NCBI GenBank assembly: GCA_037176725.1
Contig: JAZBRS010000037.1
Coordinates: 11,612,001 to 11,676,000, forward strand
DNA: 64,000 nt
From: Posidonia oceanica
Taxonomy: Eukaryota; Streptophyta; Magnoliopsida; Alismatales; Posidoniaceae
Direction of reading: 5' to 3'
Each line of letters opens with the position of its first letter. Positions within the stretch are counted from its first letter, which is position 1. A program made the position numbers and the translations under genes. The notes beneath the pieces are model-generated. The model saw only the letters and a program-made list of their open reading frames with translations, was not told the DNA's origin and searched no databases. Positions 33,829 to 45,773 of this stretch are shown in pieces.

Positions 33829-36312
33829 ATGGCCCAGTACGTCAGTGAGCCTCTCTTTACTCCTGTCACGGAGGGTGTTTCCGTTCCGGCCCCTCCGGTT
33901 GCTCCTTCTGTCCCTTTTGTTCCCCCTCCAATGCCAGGGTTTCCTCCCCTGACGCCTCTAGGATCTCAGTATGTTCCGGGATAGTGGCAAGCATCTCTTC
34001 CTCCAGATCCGGTCGCCGAGTCTATCTTGATGACCGTTACTTGCGCTTCAGAGACGCCACTGCCCCCTCCGTCCCAGGGATACGTCGCCTTTGACATCCC
34101 TCCTACCGCTGCTGCGACTTTTACTGTAGAACCTTTTCCTCTCAGACAGTCTGTGTCCGTGCCATTTGCTTTTCAACCTTCACCGACACTGCACTTCAGC
34201 GTCCCCGCTAGCGAGACGCCTGAGGCGCAGTACCAGCACCTGATGGAGCTTGCCCAGAGACTGCAGGGCATGGCTCTATCGGTTCGTCCTTCCTGTGCTC
34301 CTGTCATTCCTGAGGTTCCTTTGAGGCCAGTTCCTGCATCTCATGCATCTACCTCTACACCTCCGCCTCGACCATCGTCTCAACTGCTCACGGTTCCGAC
34401 GATGGGGGCCCGTTTACCGCCTCCTTCTGCACAACACTTAGCACAGCATGCTCCTCTTCCCCCTGGTGGTCAGTCCTTTGGACTGGCTGGAGCCCAGTAC
34501 CTCACTGGCTCGCTGTCAGGCACCCCGCCTGTACAGCAACTGGCGCTCCGGCATCCTACCCCTCTTACTGCACAGCATGGCATCTACCCTTCTCCTTTGC
34601 ATCAAGCCCAGCATCCTGCATACACTCCTGCATACACAGTCCCCCAGCACGGATACGCTGGCCATCCCGTTGCTCCACCAGGCGACGCTATGGTAGATCC
34701 GGAGGAGCACTTAGGTGCGACCCATTCGGCGTATGTGCTCACTACCCCTGCTAATCCCTCTCCTATAGCAGCAAATCCAGACCCCATCAACAACCAGATG
34801 GACGTCTTGGAGAAGGCACTATGACTAGTGCAGGGTACTGAACACCAGACCTACCAATTTCGGGACCTCTGCTGCTTTCCAGAGGCGGTACTCCCTCCGA
34901 AATTCAAAATCCCGGACTTCGAGAAATACAATGGTAGGGGCTGCCCCGTGGCACACCTGAAGGCGTATTGCGGTGATCTCGCTTAGCTTCAGGCCGACGA
35001 GAGGTTGCTGATCCACCTGTTCCAGAAGAGCTTGACCGGGCCGGCACTCAAGTGGTTCACATCGCTTGATATGTCAGCCATCAAGACTTGGAACGACCTC
35101 AGTCAGGCGTTCCTGGAACAGTACTCCTTCAACCTCGATCTAGTCCCAAAGCGGGCGGACTTGATCGCAATTAAGCAGAATTCCGGTGAGCCGTTCGGGG
35201 AGTACGTCGGCCGCTGGTACGCCCTTGCCTCTCAGGTTCGAGATAGACCCTCTGACGAGGAGTCTATTGAGATCGTCATCAAAGGGGCGCAGCCATCTCT
35301 TGGAGCTCTGCTTAGCATCCAACCAGTCACTACTTTTGCGGCACTCATCAGAGCTGGAGCGCGCGTGGAGAATTCTCTGCGGAGTGGCAACTTCCCGGCT
35401 CTCTCCGCGTTCGCTAAGCAGGCCGCGATAAGCAGTAACAGTGCCAACAGCAGCGCCTCCAACAACAACAGCAGCAGCAGCAACAACCGCCCGAAGAGGA
35501 AGGACTCGCCGAAAACCGCTGTTGCATTCGTCGACTCCCCTACTGTGCCTGTTCACTTGCCATCCCGGCCTACCCCAGCTCAGAGGGTGTACGCTCCTGC
35601 ACCTAGGAATCCACCCACACCACAAATCACAACCACCGCTAGACCGGTCTACCCTGCCACACCGGTTCAGCAAGGCTCATACCAAAGGCAAAGAAGGCTG
35701 CCCACTGAGAAGCGGAAATTCGCCCCACTGGTGGAACCGCTCGCGGTCATCTTGCCAAAGGTTGCATCGCACCTGAAGTTCCCGGAGGTTCGTCCGCCCC
35801 CAAATCCTTTGCCGCATTGGTTTAAGGCGAACCTCTTCTGCAATTTCCATCGAAGCGTCGAGCACTCGACGGACAATTGCTACTCCCTGCGGAACGCTAT
35901 TCAGGATCTAATCGAATCGAAAACGATTGTGATTGACACGCACGAGGCATCCACTCAAGCACACACACATGCATCTGCACATTCAACTGTTCCTCCTCAT
36001 TCTGGCATCATCCACCAACCCTTACCGGAGCACTCTTATCCGGGAAGGGCGGGAACCTCAGGCATCCACTCAGTCTTCCCTTCTGGGCCTACCTCTGTGG
36101 TAGACCCTTCTGATCTTATCTCTGATATTTCTGAGCCTTTCCCTGTAAATCTCCATCTCGCGGCACTTGCCGGCTCCGAGTCGGGAGTTCACATGATCCG
36201 ACCGCGTGCCAGGCCGGAGCGCCCCTTCGCGCCCCCCGCTGTGCTTCCTCAGGCTCAATCCCCTGTACACCTCCTAGCTAGGGCCCAGCCTAGATCCCCA
36301 TCCACCTTTTAG
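33829..36312 (+). pseudogene. P gag
   Basis: The start is chosen at ATG 33829 (MAQYVSEP), conserved in three elements. Residues 1-331 are Pro/Ser/Thr/Gln-rich. A TGA at 34822-34824, followed by CTA G, separates them from the capsid-like part, where KWFTSLDM and FLEQYSFNLDLVPK are typical of plant gypsy Gag. An Asn/Ser/Ala-rich stretch precedes CNFHRSVEHSTDNC, a C-x2-H-x4-H-x4-C finger likely to bind RNA. TAG codons at 33982-33984 and 34984-34986 replace CAG of M1. The frame ends at 36312, and a frameshift separates it from the protease frame, though gag and protease share one frame in M1 and M2. Confidence 0.92.
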
Positions 36313-36440
36313 GGGGACCTCAGTTAGGATCCCCTGTACACCTGCTAGGCAGACCTCAGCCAGCCCCAGCCTGCCCACCCCAACAACCATACCCTCTAGG
36401 TAGGCCTCAATACCCAATAGGTCCCCCTGTAACCCCTCCT

Positions 36441-39422
36441 GTGCTCGCAGCACGTGCTCCGGTGGTTATTGACTTAACCTTGGACACCCATCGCGTCCCT
36501 TACAGCTACGCCACAGAAATATGTGCAGAAGTAACGCAATCGGGGAGGGTCTACAGGCCCCCAGCACCGGCAATTAGGCCAAATCACCCTAAACCTGCTA
36601 TGCCCCCACCCTCTAACCAAACCGTAGCAGACCCAACCTCAAATCAACCCATAGCAAGCCAAATCCCTGCCCAGCCAGTAACGGCCCAACTTCCTGCCAC
36701 CACCCCTCTAGAGCTTGCCAAAACAACCCCTCCTGTTACCAAAAAGAACCAACCCAAGGCAGACATAACCTCCCAACTTAAGAAGGTCAAAGCTGACTTT
36801 TCCATTTGGGACCTAATCCACACCTCTGTCGAACACCGCAAGGCTTTTCTCCACGTGTTCCAGGCCGCCCGTGTGTCCTAGTCTATTGAGCCTTCAGCCT
36901 TGGAAAGCATGGTAGGGTTGATTACGGAGCCCCAGGTCATCTCTTTTACAAGTGATGAACTACCTCCAGCGGGGATTAATCACAATCAACCCCTGTTCGT
37001 CACGGTTCAGTTCAAAAACTTTCGCATTCCCCTAACGCTAGTTGATAATGGGTCAGGCCTTAACGTCTGCCCCTTACGTACTGCAACCAAGCTCGGATTC
37101 AAAGCCGAGGACATCACGCCAGCCGTAAAGGGAATGACAGCTTTTGACAACACCCACCATGACGCTCTAGGGATCCTGATTATTCCCCTTGCTATCGGCC
37201 CGGTCGTCTTCGATGTAGAATTCTATGTCGTCGACTTGAAGCCGAATTTCACTCTTCTGCTTGGGCGCCCTTGGCTCCACAAGCATCAGGTCCTTCCTTC
37301 GACCCTCCATCGGATGATAAAGTACCGTCGCGGCGATGATGTCATTGTCGTCATGGCGGAGAACTTTGAGAAGGAGCGGATCGAAGCAGTCTCCCCCGTG
37401 TCTTCACAAGCTATCCCGTTTGACCCCGAGACTTCTGAAGCTCTATATCGTGTTAATCGGTGCGAACCGGTTAACTTCATTCCTGATCTTGAGCGTGTCA
37501 ACTCTTTGGCCGTTCACAGCAACCCCTTCCGAATGGTCGAGAATGTATGTCACAGGTGGGGTTACGTAAAGGGTACGCCGCTCGGGCGTCACGGCCAGGG
37601 GATCGTAGAGCCGATCGTAGCGGTGGAGCGGAGGAAATCTGAAGGCCTCAGTTACGAACCCAAGCCCAACGAAGATCACTGCCTTCAGCTCAAGGATCAA
37701 GAACCAGCCATCCCCGGAGACCTCACTAACTTCACCAGTGCAGGAGTTCTGGGATCAACTGATGATCATGCCACGGTGCCAGCAGAAGACTGGGTCTGTA
37801 TTGAGGACTACTACTCGGATGAGGAGCAGTCTGGCACAGTAGAGGCAGTCCCAACTGGCAGCAAGGCTCTGATCAGCACAGAGGCACCACGGTCAGTTTG
37901 TTCGGCTCTCCCTCCAGCAGATATACCAGAGAACTCAGCAGGCTCAGTGGCAGAACTGGCAAGCTCTCACACTTTTGTAGCCACATCTGCGTCACAAGTA
38001 CAGGCGGCAGCGGTACAGAAGTCAGAGACACTCCTTCTGGCAGAATCGGGCAGGCTACCTGCGGTCGCAATCGCACCAGTACGGCTGTCACTCTCTCTGG
38101 AGGGACAGTCAGTCAATTCAGTCAGCAGCGCGACTCGGCTTACTTCAGCAACCGCATCACTGAGAATGCAGTCGGCGCAGTCCGCTTCGCATCTTCCTGT
38201 TGCAAAGCAGCAACCCTCATGGCAGGCCCCCATGGCGTCAGAAGCCGCACTCTCACAGTCACCACCGGATGCAGAGGACCAACTGAGCACCATAGTCTCC
38301 CGGCCCTTGAGCCCTCAGAAGAGCACCTCTGCCTGCCCTCCACCTGCAACAGTGACTCTGGCAGCATACCCATCTGTGGCCTTGCTGATCAGTCTGTTTG
38401 GATCTCCCACACCAAAGTTGCCGCTATCAGGCACGCCCATGAGCAAGATCATGCAAATTCCAGGGGCAGCGATCCGTCCTGCAGCCGGGCCAGTGCCGCA
38501 GGCCCCCGGCGCCTACTACGTCGACTCACCCTCAGACGAAGAGGAAGGAGTGGCGATAGAAGCCTAGGTCGATTCATGGATGTCCGACTTAGAGCTACTT
38601 TATCAAGAACAACTCAAGTCGATAGCAGAAGACCTGGCAGAGCATCGAGCCGCAGAAAGGAAAGGGAAAGCTGTGGTTACGGACCCTCCTCTGCAAGAAG
38701 ACCATGCCTCTATCATGGTCCTGGAAGAAGGCTCGGCAGTACCGGACTCCCTTAGACCAGATGAACTCATCACTCTCCGACCAGAAGGCGGGTCTAGGTG
38801 GTTTGTGCAACACATGCCTCGCTGGGGCAGCATAGCGAGCGGCAGTGCCCAAATCAGCCGCCGGTCCGGCATACCCTCCACAAGCACACTAGAAGACTCA
38901 GAGGAGGAAGCACTGGCAGTGCAAACAGCAGCAACAACAGAGCAGAAAACAAAGTCAACAGCAGAATCATCAGCAGCCCCAGTAGCTGGGCCATCAGCAG
39001 TGTCAGTAGCAGAATCAGCAGAGCAGTCAACAGAATCGGTCATGCCAGAGCAGATAGAAGGAGTTGCTGGGACGGAGGTCGCGCACCGAGCCTACAAGAA
39101 TACTCGAGTGAGCGTGACCATCCTGAAGCGTCACCAGGGGCAAGCAGCGGAACATATACACTCCTTCAACATCACAAATCCTTCTTTTGAGGAAGAAATC
39201 CTCTCGGAACTTATTGCTTATGAAGAGGAGGACGATACGGGCATGGATGAGACTGACAAACCATTGCCCGAGTTCCGGCCCTAGAACGACGACCCAAAAG
39301 GCCCCAACCTCCATGTTGAAGAAGAAACAGAGGTTGTCAACATCGACACAGCTAAGGAAGTCAGAGAAGTTCATATCAGTGCTCAGCTGTCCTCCCAGGC
39401 TCGAACAGAGTTCATCGCATTC
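36441..39422 (+). pseudogene. P pre-protease, protease and long linker
   Basis: Protease motif LVDNGSGLNVC (Asp-Asn-Gly at 37044-37052) and LLLGRPWL lie after the KADFSIWDLIHTS block. The linker runs for roughly 690 residues, rich in Ser, Ala, Thr and Gln, with acidic patches (CIEDYYSDEEQSG, DSPSDEEEG) and the conserved VSVTILKRHQGQ. TAG codons break it at 36879-36881, 38565-38567 (CAG in M1) and 39282-39284, but the frame is otherwise continuous into RT. I see no need for the protease-RT intron known in Ogre. The linker's function is unknown. Confidence 0.9.
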
Positions 39423-41738
39423 TTGAAAGAATATGCGGATATCTTTGCCTGGAGTTACGAGGATATGGTTGGCCTTGACATAGAGATAGTGGTGCACAAT
39501 CTGCCCTTAAACCCGGGTGCCAAGCCAGTGAAGCAGAAGCTAAGAAGATGGCGACCACAGTGGCTGCTCATGATCAAAGAAGAGATAATGAAGTATCTCA
39601 GAGTCAACTTTCTGAAGGTCGTTCTTTATCCCGAGTGGCTGGCAAACATTGTACCTGTGCCCAAGAAAGATGGCCGAGTCCGGATCTGCATCGACTATAG
39701 GGACCTGAACAAGGTGAGTCCCAAGGACGACTTCCCCTTGCCTCACATTGACGTCCTAGTCGACAATACAGCAGGCCACAAGATGCTCTCCTTCATGGAT
39801 GGCTTTTCTGGATATAATCAAATTAAAATGGCAGAAGAAGACATGGAAAAGACTTCATTCATCACCCCTTGGGGAGTCTTCTGCTACCAAGTCATGCCGT
39901 TCGGTCTGAAGAATGCTGGTGCCACCTATCAGAGGGCCATGACTGCACTGTTCCACGACCTCATGCACCAAGAAGTAGAGGTCTACGTAGACGACATGAT
40001 TGCTAAAACCAGAGAGCCTGAAGACCATCTTGCCTGTCTAAAAAAGCTCTTTGACCGTCTACGGAAGTACAAGTTGCACCTGAATCCCAAAAAGTGTGTA
40101 TTCGGGGTGTCTTCGGGCAAACTACTCGGCTACATTGTTAGCCAAAGGGGGATTGAGGTGGACCCGATGAAAGCAAAAGCCATCGTGGACATGCCACCCC
40201 CCAGAACTGAAAAGGAGGTCAGAAGTCTGCTTGGGCATTTACAGTATATCAGTCGCTTCATTGCACAGCTTACGCCCATCTGTGAACCCATATTCAAGCT
40301 CCTGAAGAAGAATGCACAAATCAATTGGAGCGAGGAGTGTCAGACTGCATTTGCCAAGATCAAGCAGCTGTTGGCCAAGCCTCTTGTCCTGGTTCCCCCC
40401 ACACTAGGGAGACCTTTGCTTCTCTACCTTTCTACTACGCAGCATTCCATGGGCACCGTCTTGGACCAACATGACGAATCTGGTAGAAAGGAGCGCGCCA
40501 TCTATTATCTGAGCAAGAAGTTTAATGAATGCGAAACCAGGTATAGCACACTAGAGAAGACCTGGTTGTCCCTTGTCTGGGCTGCACAGAAACTAAGGCA
40601 CTATATGATGGCATACCCAGTTCAGCTCTTGTGCCGGCATGACCCCATTAAGTTTCTCTTTCAAAAGCCGGCCATGGTAGGCAGATGTGCTAAGTGGCAG
40701 GTGTTATTGTCTCAGTACAACATCACCTTTGTCACACAGAAATCCATAAAGGGCCAGGCCATGGCAGACCATCTTGCTGATCTCCCTCTGCCTGAATACC
40801 AACCTCTCCAGACGCAGTTCCCTGACGAGGACATCCTCTTTGCAATGGAGGACTCTGAGGAGAAAGATCCTGAAAAACAAGAGGAATGGCAGCTCTACTT
40901 TGATGGCGCTGTCAACAAAAAGGGCCGAGGCGTAGGCGCAGTGCTCACCACGCCCCAAGGACAAATGATTCCTTTCGCGAGGAAGTTGACTTTCGCATGC
41001 ACAAACAATGAAGCAGAATATGAAGCATGCATCCTGGGATTGAAAGTCGCCCTCGAGCATAAGGCGCAAAAGCTGCATGTGCACGGTGATGTCATGCTAG
41101 TGATTTCTCAAGTGAACGGCGACTGGAAGACAAAAGATCCCAAGCTTGTGCCGTATCACGAATGCCTGTTGCGGCTAATGGAAGAATTTGAGAGCATCTA
41201 CTTCACATACATGAACAAAGCGAAAAACGCATACGCAGACGCACTGGCAACTCTGGCATCCTGGCTCAGTATACCCGAAGACAGTGCAGTAGATGTATCA
41301 GTTACCTGCATAGAGCAGCCTGCATACTGCATGAACATAGAAGAGGCGGATCCAGCAAAGGAGCAGCCTTGGTATCAAGACATAAAAACTTTCCTAGAGT
41401 CTGGCAACTTTCCTCCTGATACCGCGGCAGCAGACAGGAGAACTCTGGCACGTCTAGCAGCAAAGTATGTGTTGGGGGCTGGACAGCTGTACAGAAGGTC
41501 ATATAACCAGATGCTACTGCGCTGCCTGGACAAATCAGAGGCGGACATGCTGATGCTTCAAGTGCATGCAAGGACCTGTGGCCCGCACATGAACGGCGTC
41601 CTCTTGGCCAAGAAGATCATGCTCCAAGGATATTTCTGGCAGACCATGGAAGCAGACTGCTGCCAATTCGTGCGTAGATGCCACAACTGCCAGATCCATG
41701 ATAACTTCATTAGGGCCCCCCCCACAACAGCTGCATAA
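39423..41738 (+). pseudogene. P reverse transcriptase, two RNases H, integrase zinc finger
   Basis: An open stretch of 771 codons, part of the polyprotein. Counting from 39423: RT about 26-300 with FMDGFSGY (catalytic Asp126) and YVDD (Asp190, Asp191). The first RNase H, about 330-455, keeps Glu378, Asp407 and Asp449 but lacks the first Asp (STTQHSMG). The archaeal-type RNase H, about 488-612, has all four acids: Asp494 (YFDGA), Glu532 (NNEAEYEA), Asp556 (HGD) and Asp606 (YADALA). The integrase HHCC is His715, His722, Cys753, Cys756. This tandem RNase H layout is the Tat signature. A run of eight C (41716-41723) then shifts the frame before the integrase core. Confidence 0.95.
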
Positions 41739-42612
41739 CATGTCTTCGCCATGGCCTTTCTCCACCTGCGGGATCGATGTCATTGGCGCCATCCACCCGG
41801 CTGCTTCAAATGGTCATCGCTACATTCTGGTAGCGATCAATTACTTTACCAAGTGGGTGGAAGCGGCCTCTTATAAGACAGTCACCGCTATGGCAACAGA
41901 AAAGTTTATCAGGAACAATATCGTTGCCCGATATGGGGTCCCGCACTCTATCATCTCTGATAATGGCACAAACTTCATTGCCAAAAGGATCGAGGAATAC
42001 CTGCAGAGTCTCAAGATCAAGCATCATAGATCCTCGCCCTATCGGCCACAGATGAACGGAGCGGTGGAGTCTGCAAACAAGAACATTGTTAAAATCCTAA
42101 AGAAGATGGCAGAAACCCACAAGGATTGGCATGACAAGCTCCCGTACGTGCTCTGGGCGTATAGGACATCAATCTGGACCTCGACGGGGGCCACCCCGTA
42201 CTCTCTGGTGTACGGCATGGAAGCGGTGTTACCTGTCGAAGTAGAGATCCCCTCACTGCGGATCCTACGAGAAACTGAGTTGGAAGAGGCAGAATGGGTT
42301 GAGGACCGCTACGTCCAACTGAACCTGATTGATGAGCACAGACTACAAGCTATGCACAACTCTCACTGCTACCAGAAGCGGATGGCTAGAGCATTCTTGA
42401 AGAAGGTCCAGCCCAGAAACTTTCAGCCAGGGGATCTCGTTTTGCGTGCCATTCATTTGCCTGATGGTCGAGGGAAATTCCGACCTAACTGGCGTGGCCC
42501 CTTTGTGGTCAAACATGTCTTCGCGGGCGGCGCTGTAACTCTTGAGGATATGGATCAGGTCGAGCAGTCTGAGCCCGTCAACCTCTGCTACCTCAAGAAG
42601 TACTATCAGTAG
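41698..42612 (+). pseudogene. P integrase core and C-terminal domain
   Basis: The second part of integrase, frameshifted relative to the zinc finger. The catalytic triad is present as D-60-D-35-E: GIDVIGA, SDNGTNF and NGAVESANKN. It binds LTR ends and joins them to target DNA in the nucleus. The C-terminal region has GDLVLRAIHLPDG and RGPFVV and ends LCYLKKYYQ at 42612. No chromodomain is visible, as expected for Tat. The core frame itself is uninterrupted, so it was lost only by the homopolymer shift. Confidence 0.95.
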
Positions 42613-44122
42613 CCGAAGGAGGCCCCGTTGCAGATACTCTTCTCCCACTTATACACTTACATTCTCGCTCCTTACATTCTCATCCTACCTGCATCTTCAA
42701 TCTTGTCTCTTACCTTTGTTCTTAAACATCCGTTTATGCTTCCTCTATCCTACTCTTGCATCATCTCTCTTTTCAAATCATCATCGTCATCCTCTCAAAA
42801 CATGCATCATCTTTTTCCTTATCATCATCGTCATCTTCTCAAATCATGCATTGCATATTGTCCGGTGATGAAAACCGGAAGTGCTTGCCTGCTCTGGAAA
42901 GAGTCCACCCTACCTCACCTGGCACTACTCAGATGTCTTAGCTAGTGAGGGAGTCACCATTAATCAAGACAGGCGGACTGCCTAAACTCGTGAGGACATA
43001 CACCTCTAAGGGAGAAAAAATGTTAGGATGTGAGTTTGAAAAAAGTGAGAATAGACACCTAGGCTTGGGCACATCCGAGGGACAGAAGACGAAGACAGAA
43101 GCCGGCCCCGGAGATAGGGGTGTGCAGTCTAACCTTGCTCTTTCTACCCATCACATAGCAGACCCAAGGTCAACATTCAGCACAACTCAAACACCCTTCT
43201 TTTGCCACCAAAATGGGGATAGCAAAAGCCTGAAAAAAAAAAGAGAAAAAAAAAAGAAGAAATCAAACAAGCAAAAAAAAAGAGATAGAACAAAAACAAA
43301 AAAGGAGAAAAAGCAAGCAAAGAGAAAAAAAAAAAAGAAAGAAAAGAAAAGGGCAAGATTCAGCCCGAAAATATAGGCAACATCATCCCCCCCGTACCTT
43401 ACAAGAAACCCAAGGGTGTAAGCCTAAAAGGGTCTACCCCCTCCCTCCAAAAACAAACACTTACCATCTCCTGGCAAGGGGCAGACAAAGACTGCATGCC
43501 TATGAGGGAGAAATCAAAAAAAGAGAACAGAAAGAGTAGGTGTAGGTCCTGAGAGTTCGGCAAGTAGCCTATCCTCACCACACCACCACCTGTATAGTGC
43601 CAACACCCGTTCCGGAGTGCCACCAGCAAGCCAAGAGTCTAAGTAGGGCCCAGTGAGCCGGGGACCACTCCCTTCCTTTGCAGCAGGCACCAAAGCACTC
43701 CGTATGCTGAGGGCACCCAAGCATACTAATCATTTCGTAAGCATATCAACCTGCATCATGCATACATGCATTTCCAATCATCCCTTCATTCCCCACAATC
43801 GTTTCACTCTGCAACTCGCTTCGACTCTGAGATAGTACTTCTTGCCAAGAACGCGTTGACGCTGCTCGAGCTGCGCTGGTCCAGATCTCCTGCCAACCCT
43901 GGCCCCTGTGTCCACAAGACTGCTACAGATTTCCTTCGCTTATCTGTGCTTAACTGCTATATTATGATATTAACTGCTGGATGCATATTGAACTACTTTA
44001 TCAGCCTCGGATTCTACTTTCTGTTAGAGATTATACGCCTGTGTGATCTGACTGTTTACAATGCTGATAACAGGTACCTTCAAGTTCTGCAGCTATCTGC
44101 CTGTACCCCTGCGGCCTGCGCC
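42613..44122 (+). other. P spacer between integrase and extra ORF
   Basis: No gene is supported. It contains two short copies of ATCATCGTCATC-type sequence (about 42777-42850), an A-rich purine block (43220-43370) and pieces conserved with M1. Just before the extra ORF a pyrimidine-rich stretch could serve as splice acceptor, which is inference only. Confidence 0.6.
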
Positions 44123-45324
44123 ATGGGTTTCCCTACTCTGGTGACCCCAACACACTAATCGGAGACCCTGCGAGAATGGATCGGCAAGCTTACCCAAGAA
44201 GACTGCGAAAGGCTGCGCCTATGGGTATTCCAACCAAGCTACTGAAGGCCGCTGATGTGGAAGTAAGCCGCCATCTTCTGTGTGCCGCCGCAAGATTCTG
44301 GAAACCGGCACACCACGTCTTTCGCTTTGGCAGAACTGAACTAACACCCACACTGGAAGAAGTGCGTCGGATCTGCGGTTTCTCCAAGATCATGGGGCAG
44401 CCTATCTTCATGAGGTGTGATGGATACCTCGAGGTCCTGAGCCAACTGACAGGGCTCCTTGCTCGAAGCTGCCAACAAAGACTGATCTGCACCAGCGGAC
44501 CCGAACCCATGCTTCGCCTTGTGCACGTTGATGATGTCATGAAGAAGCGCGTTGAACTCAGAGATGAGCTGTGGCTCCGAGGGTTTGTCATCCGTTTCCT
44601 AGGCGAGCTGATCTTTACTCATGGCCGACTGGCAGTGGCCATTGAGGTTGCAGAAATAGCACTTGCTGTGGTGACCTGGCAGATAGACCTGGCACCGGTT
44701 GTTCTGGCGGAAACATACCGCGGGCTGGACCGCATCTCACATCACTGCCGCCACTTCCATGGCTGCAGGGCACTTATACAAGTCTGGCTAGCCGCACACT
44801 TAGAAATGGACCTTCTGTGCCCCCAGGTGCATGCCTTTGAAGCCTACTGCAGTAGCGGCCGTGCCAAGACAGTTAAGAGCGTCAAAGAAGAATACGAAAG
44901 GCTATCAGCATTGACCGACGACGCAGTAACCTGGCGTATCATCCCCTCCATGGCCGAGCCATTCACGGTCTTCTTCAGCGCACGTGACACGCGGCTGATT
45001 GTACTACCAGGATTCACTGTGGGTGTGGAATACCATCCCATCAGGGTTACGCGCCAGTTTGGCTTCCAACAGGGCACCGTTGTCGACAGCACAGCACCCA
45101 AGCTTCTTCAGACATAACCCCTTAGCACGACCTCCCCAACAAAGAAGCTGGCCAATCTGATGCAACATGGAGTGCGATCAACAGACATCGCAGCTGCGAG
45201 AGGTGTAGGATGCGCCCCTGAGTATGTGACCGAGGTCCAAGAGCTCTGGCCCATCAATGAAATCCCGCCAGGCGGCCCCCTGTTCCCCGACTCCAGGCAA
45301 TCAAAGAAGGCCCGAACCGGCTAG
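44123..45324 (+). pseudogene. P extra ORF: plant-mobile-domain/DUF7745-like protein (broken)
   Basis: Counterpart of the M1 ORF, from ATG 44123 (MGFPTL) to TAG at 45322-45324. A TAA at about 44156 and a small indel near 44224 break the first 35 codons. From 44176 the frame is open to a TAA at 45115-45117, and the same frame then continues to the conserved end. Motifs: FWKPAHHVFRFGRTELTPTL, ICGF, FLGELIFTHG, ETYRGLDRISHHCRHF and WPINEIPPG. Similarity to M1 extends to the stop position, so this was a real protein of about 400 residues. It sits in the 3' part of the element, where Tat elements often carry accessory ORFs. Function unknown. Confidence 0.75.
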
Positions 45325-45704
45325 GACACTTGTGCAGCCGATATGTGGTTTCCTTTCAAGTTGTGCTGTATATTTTGGCCTGACACTGGCATGTAATCAA
45401 CAGTTCTTTCAATACAAAAGTATTTTCTGCTGTCTGCTTGCAACTCAAGACTACTTAATGCATTGCATGATCATTGCCAACCTCATCTTGAGCCCTCTGG
45501 CCAGACTTGCAGCCAACACAACGCAGGAAAGTCCTCAGCAGTCAATCCGGAGTCCAGAATCTCTGCAGACCCACGCCGTCAAGTCAAGCCATCCAGCGTC
45601 CCCAGCTGAGTCTCCGTCGGGCTGGTACCCCAAACTACTCGTCTGACAAACACGACAGTTTTGTCTTCACCCTCTGCTTTTGATGCCAAGGACGCGCTGG
45701 CCAA

Positions 45705-45731
45705 CCCCTGGTGTCATCCTGACACCAGGGG
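45705..45731 (+). promoter_or_regulatory. Covarying hairpin 2 of P
   Basis: CCCCTGGTGTCA and TGACACCAGGGG form a perfect 12-bp stem with loop TCC. M1 keeps perfect pairing with one base pair exchanged (16089-16115). Confidence 0.78.
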
Positions 45732-45773
45732 CATCTTTTGATCGCCCCTTGGTATCATTCTTCCTCTCTTTCC

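Noticed and set aside
37400..39422. Ogre-type intron between protease and RT in P
   Set aside because: The reading frame is continuous apart from TAG codons, so no intron has to be assumed.
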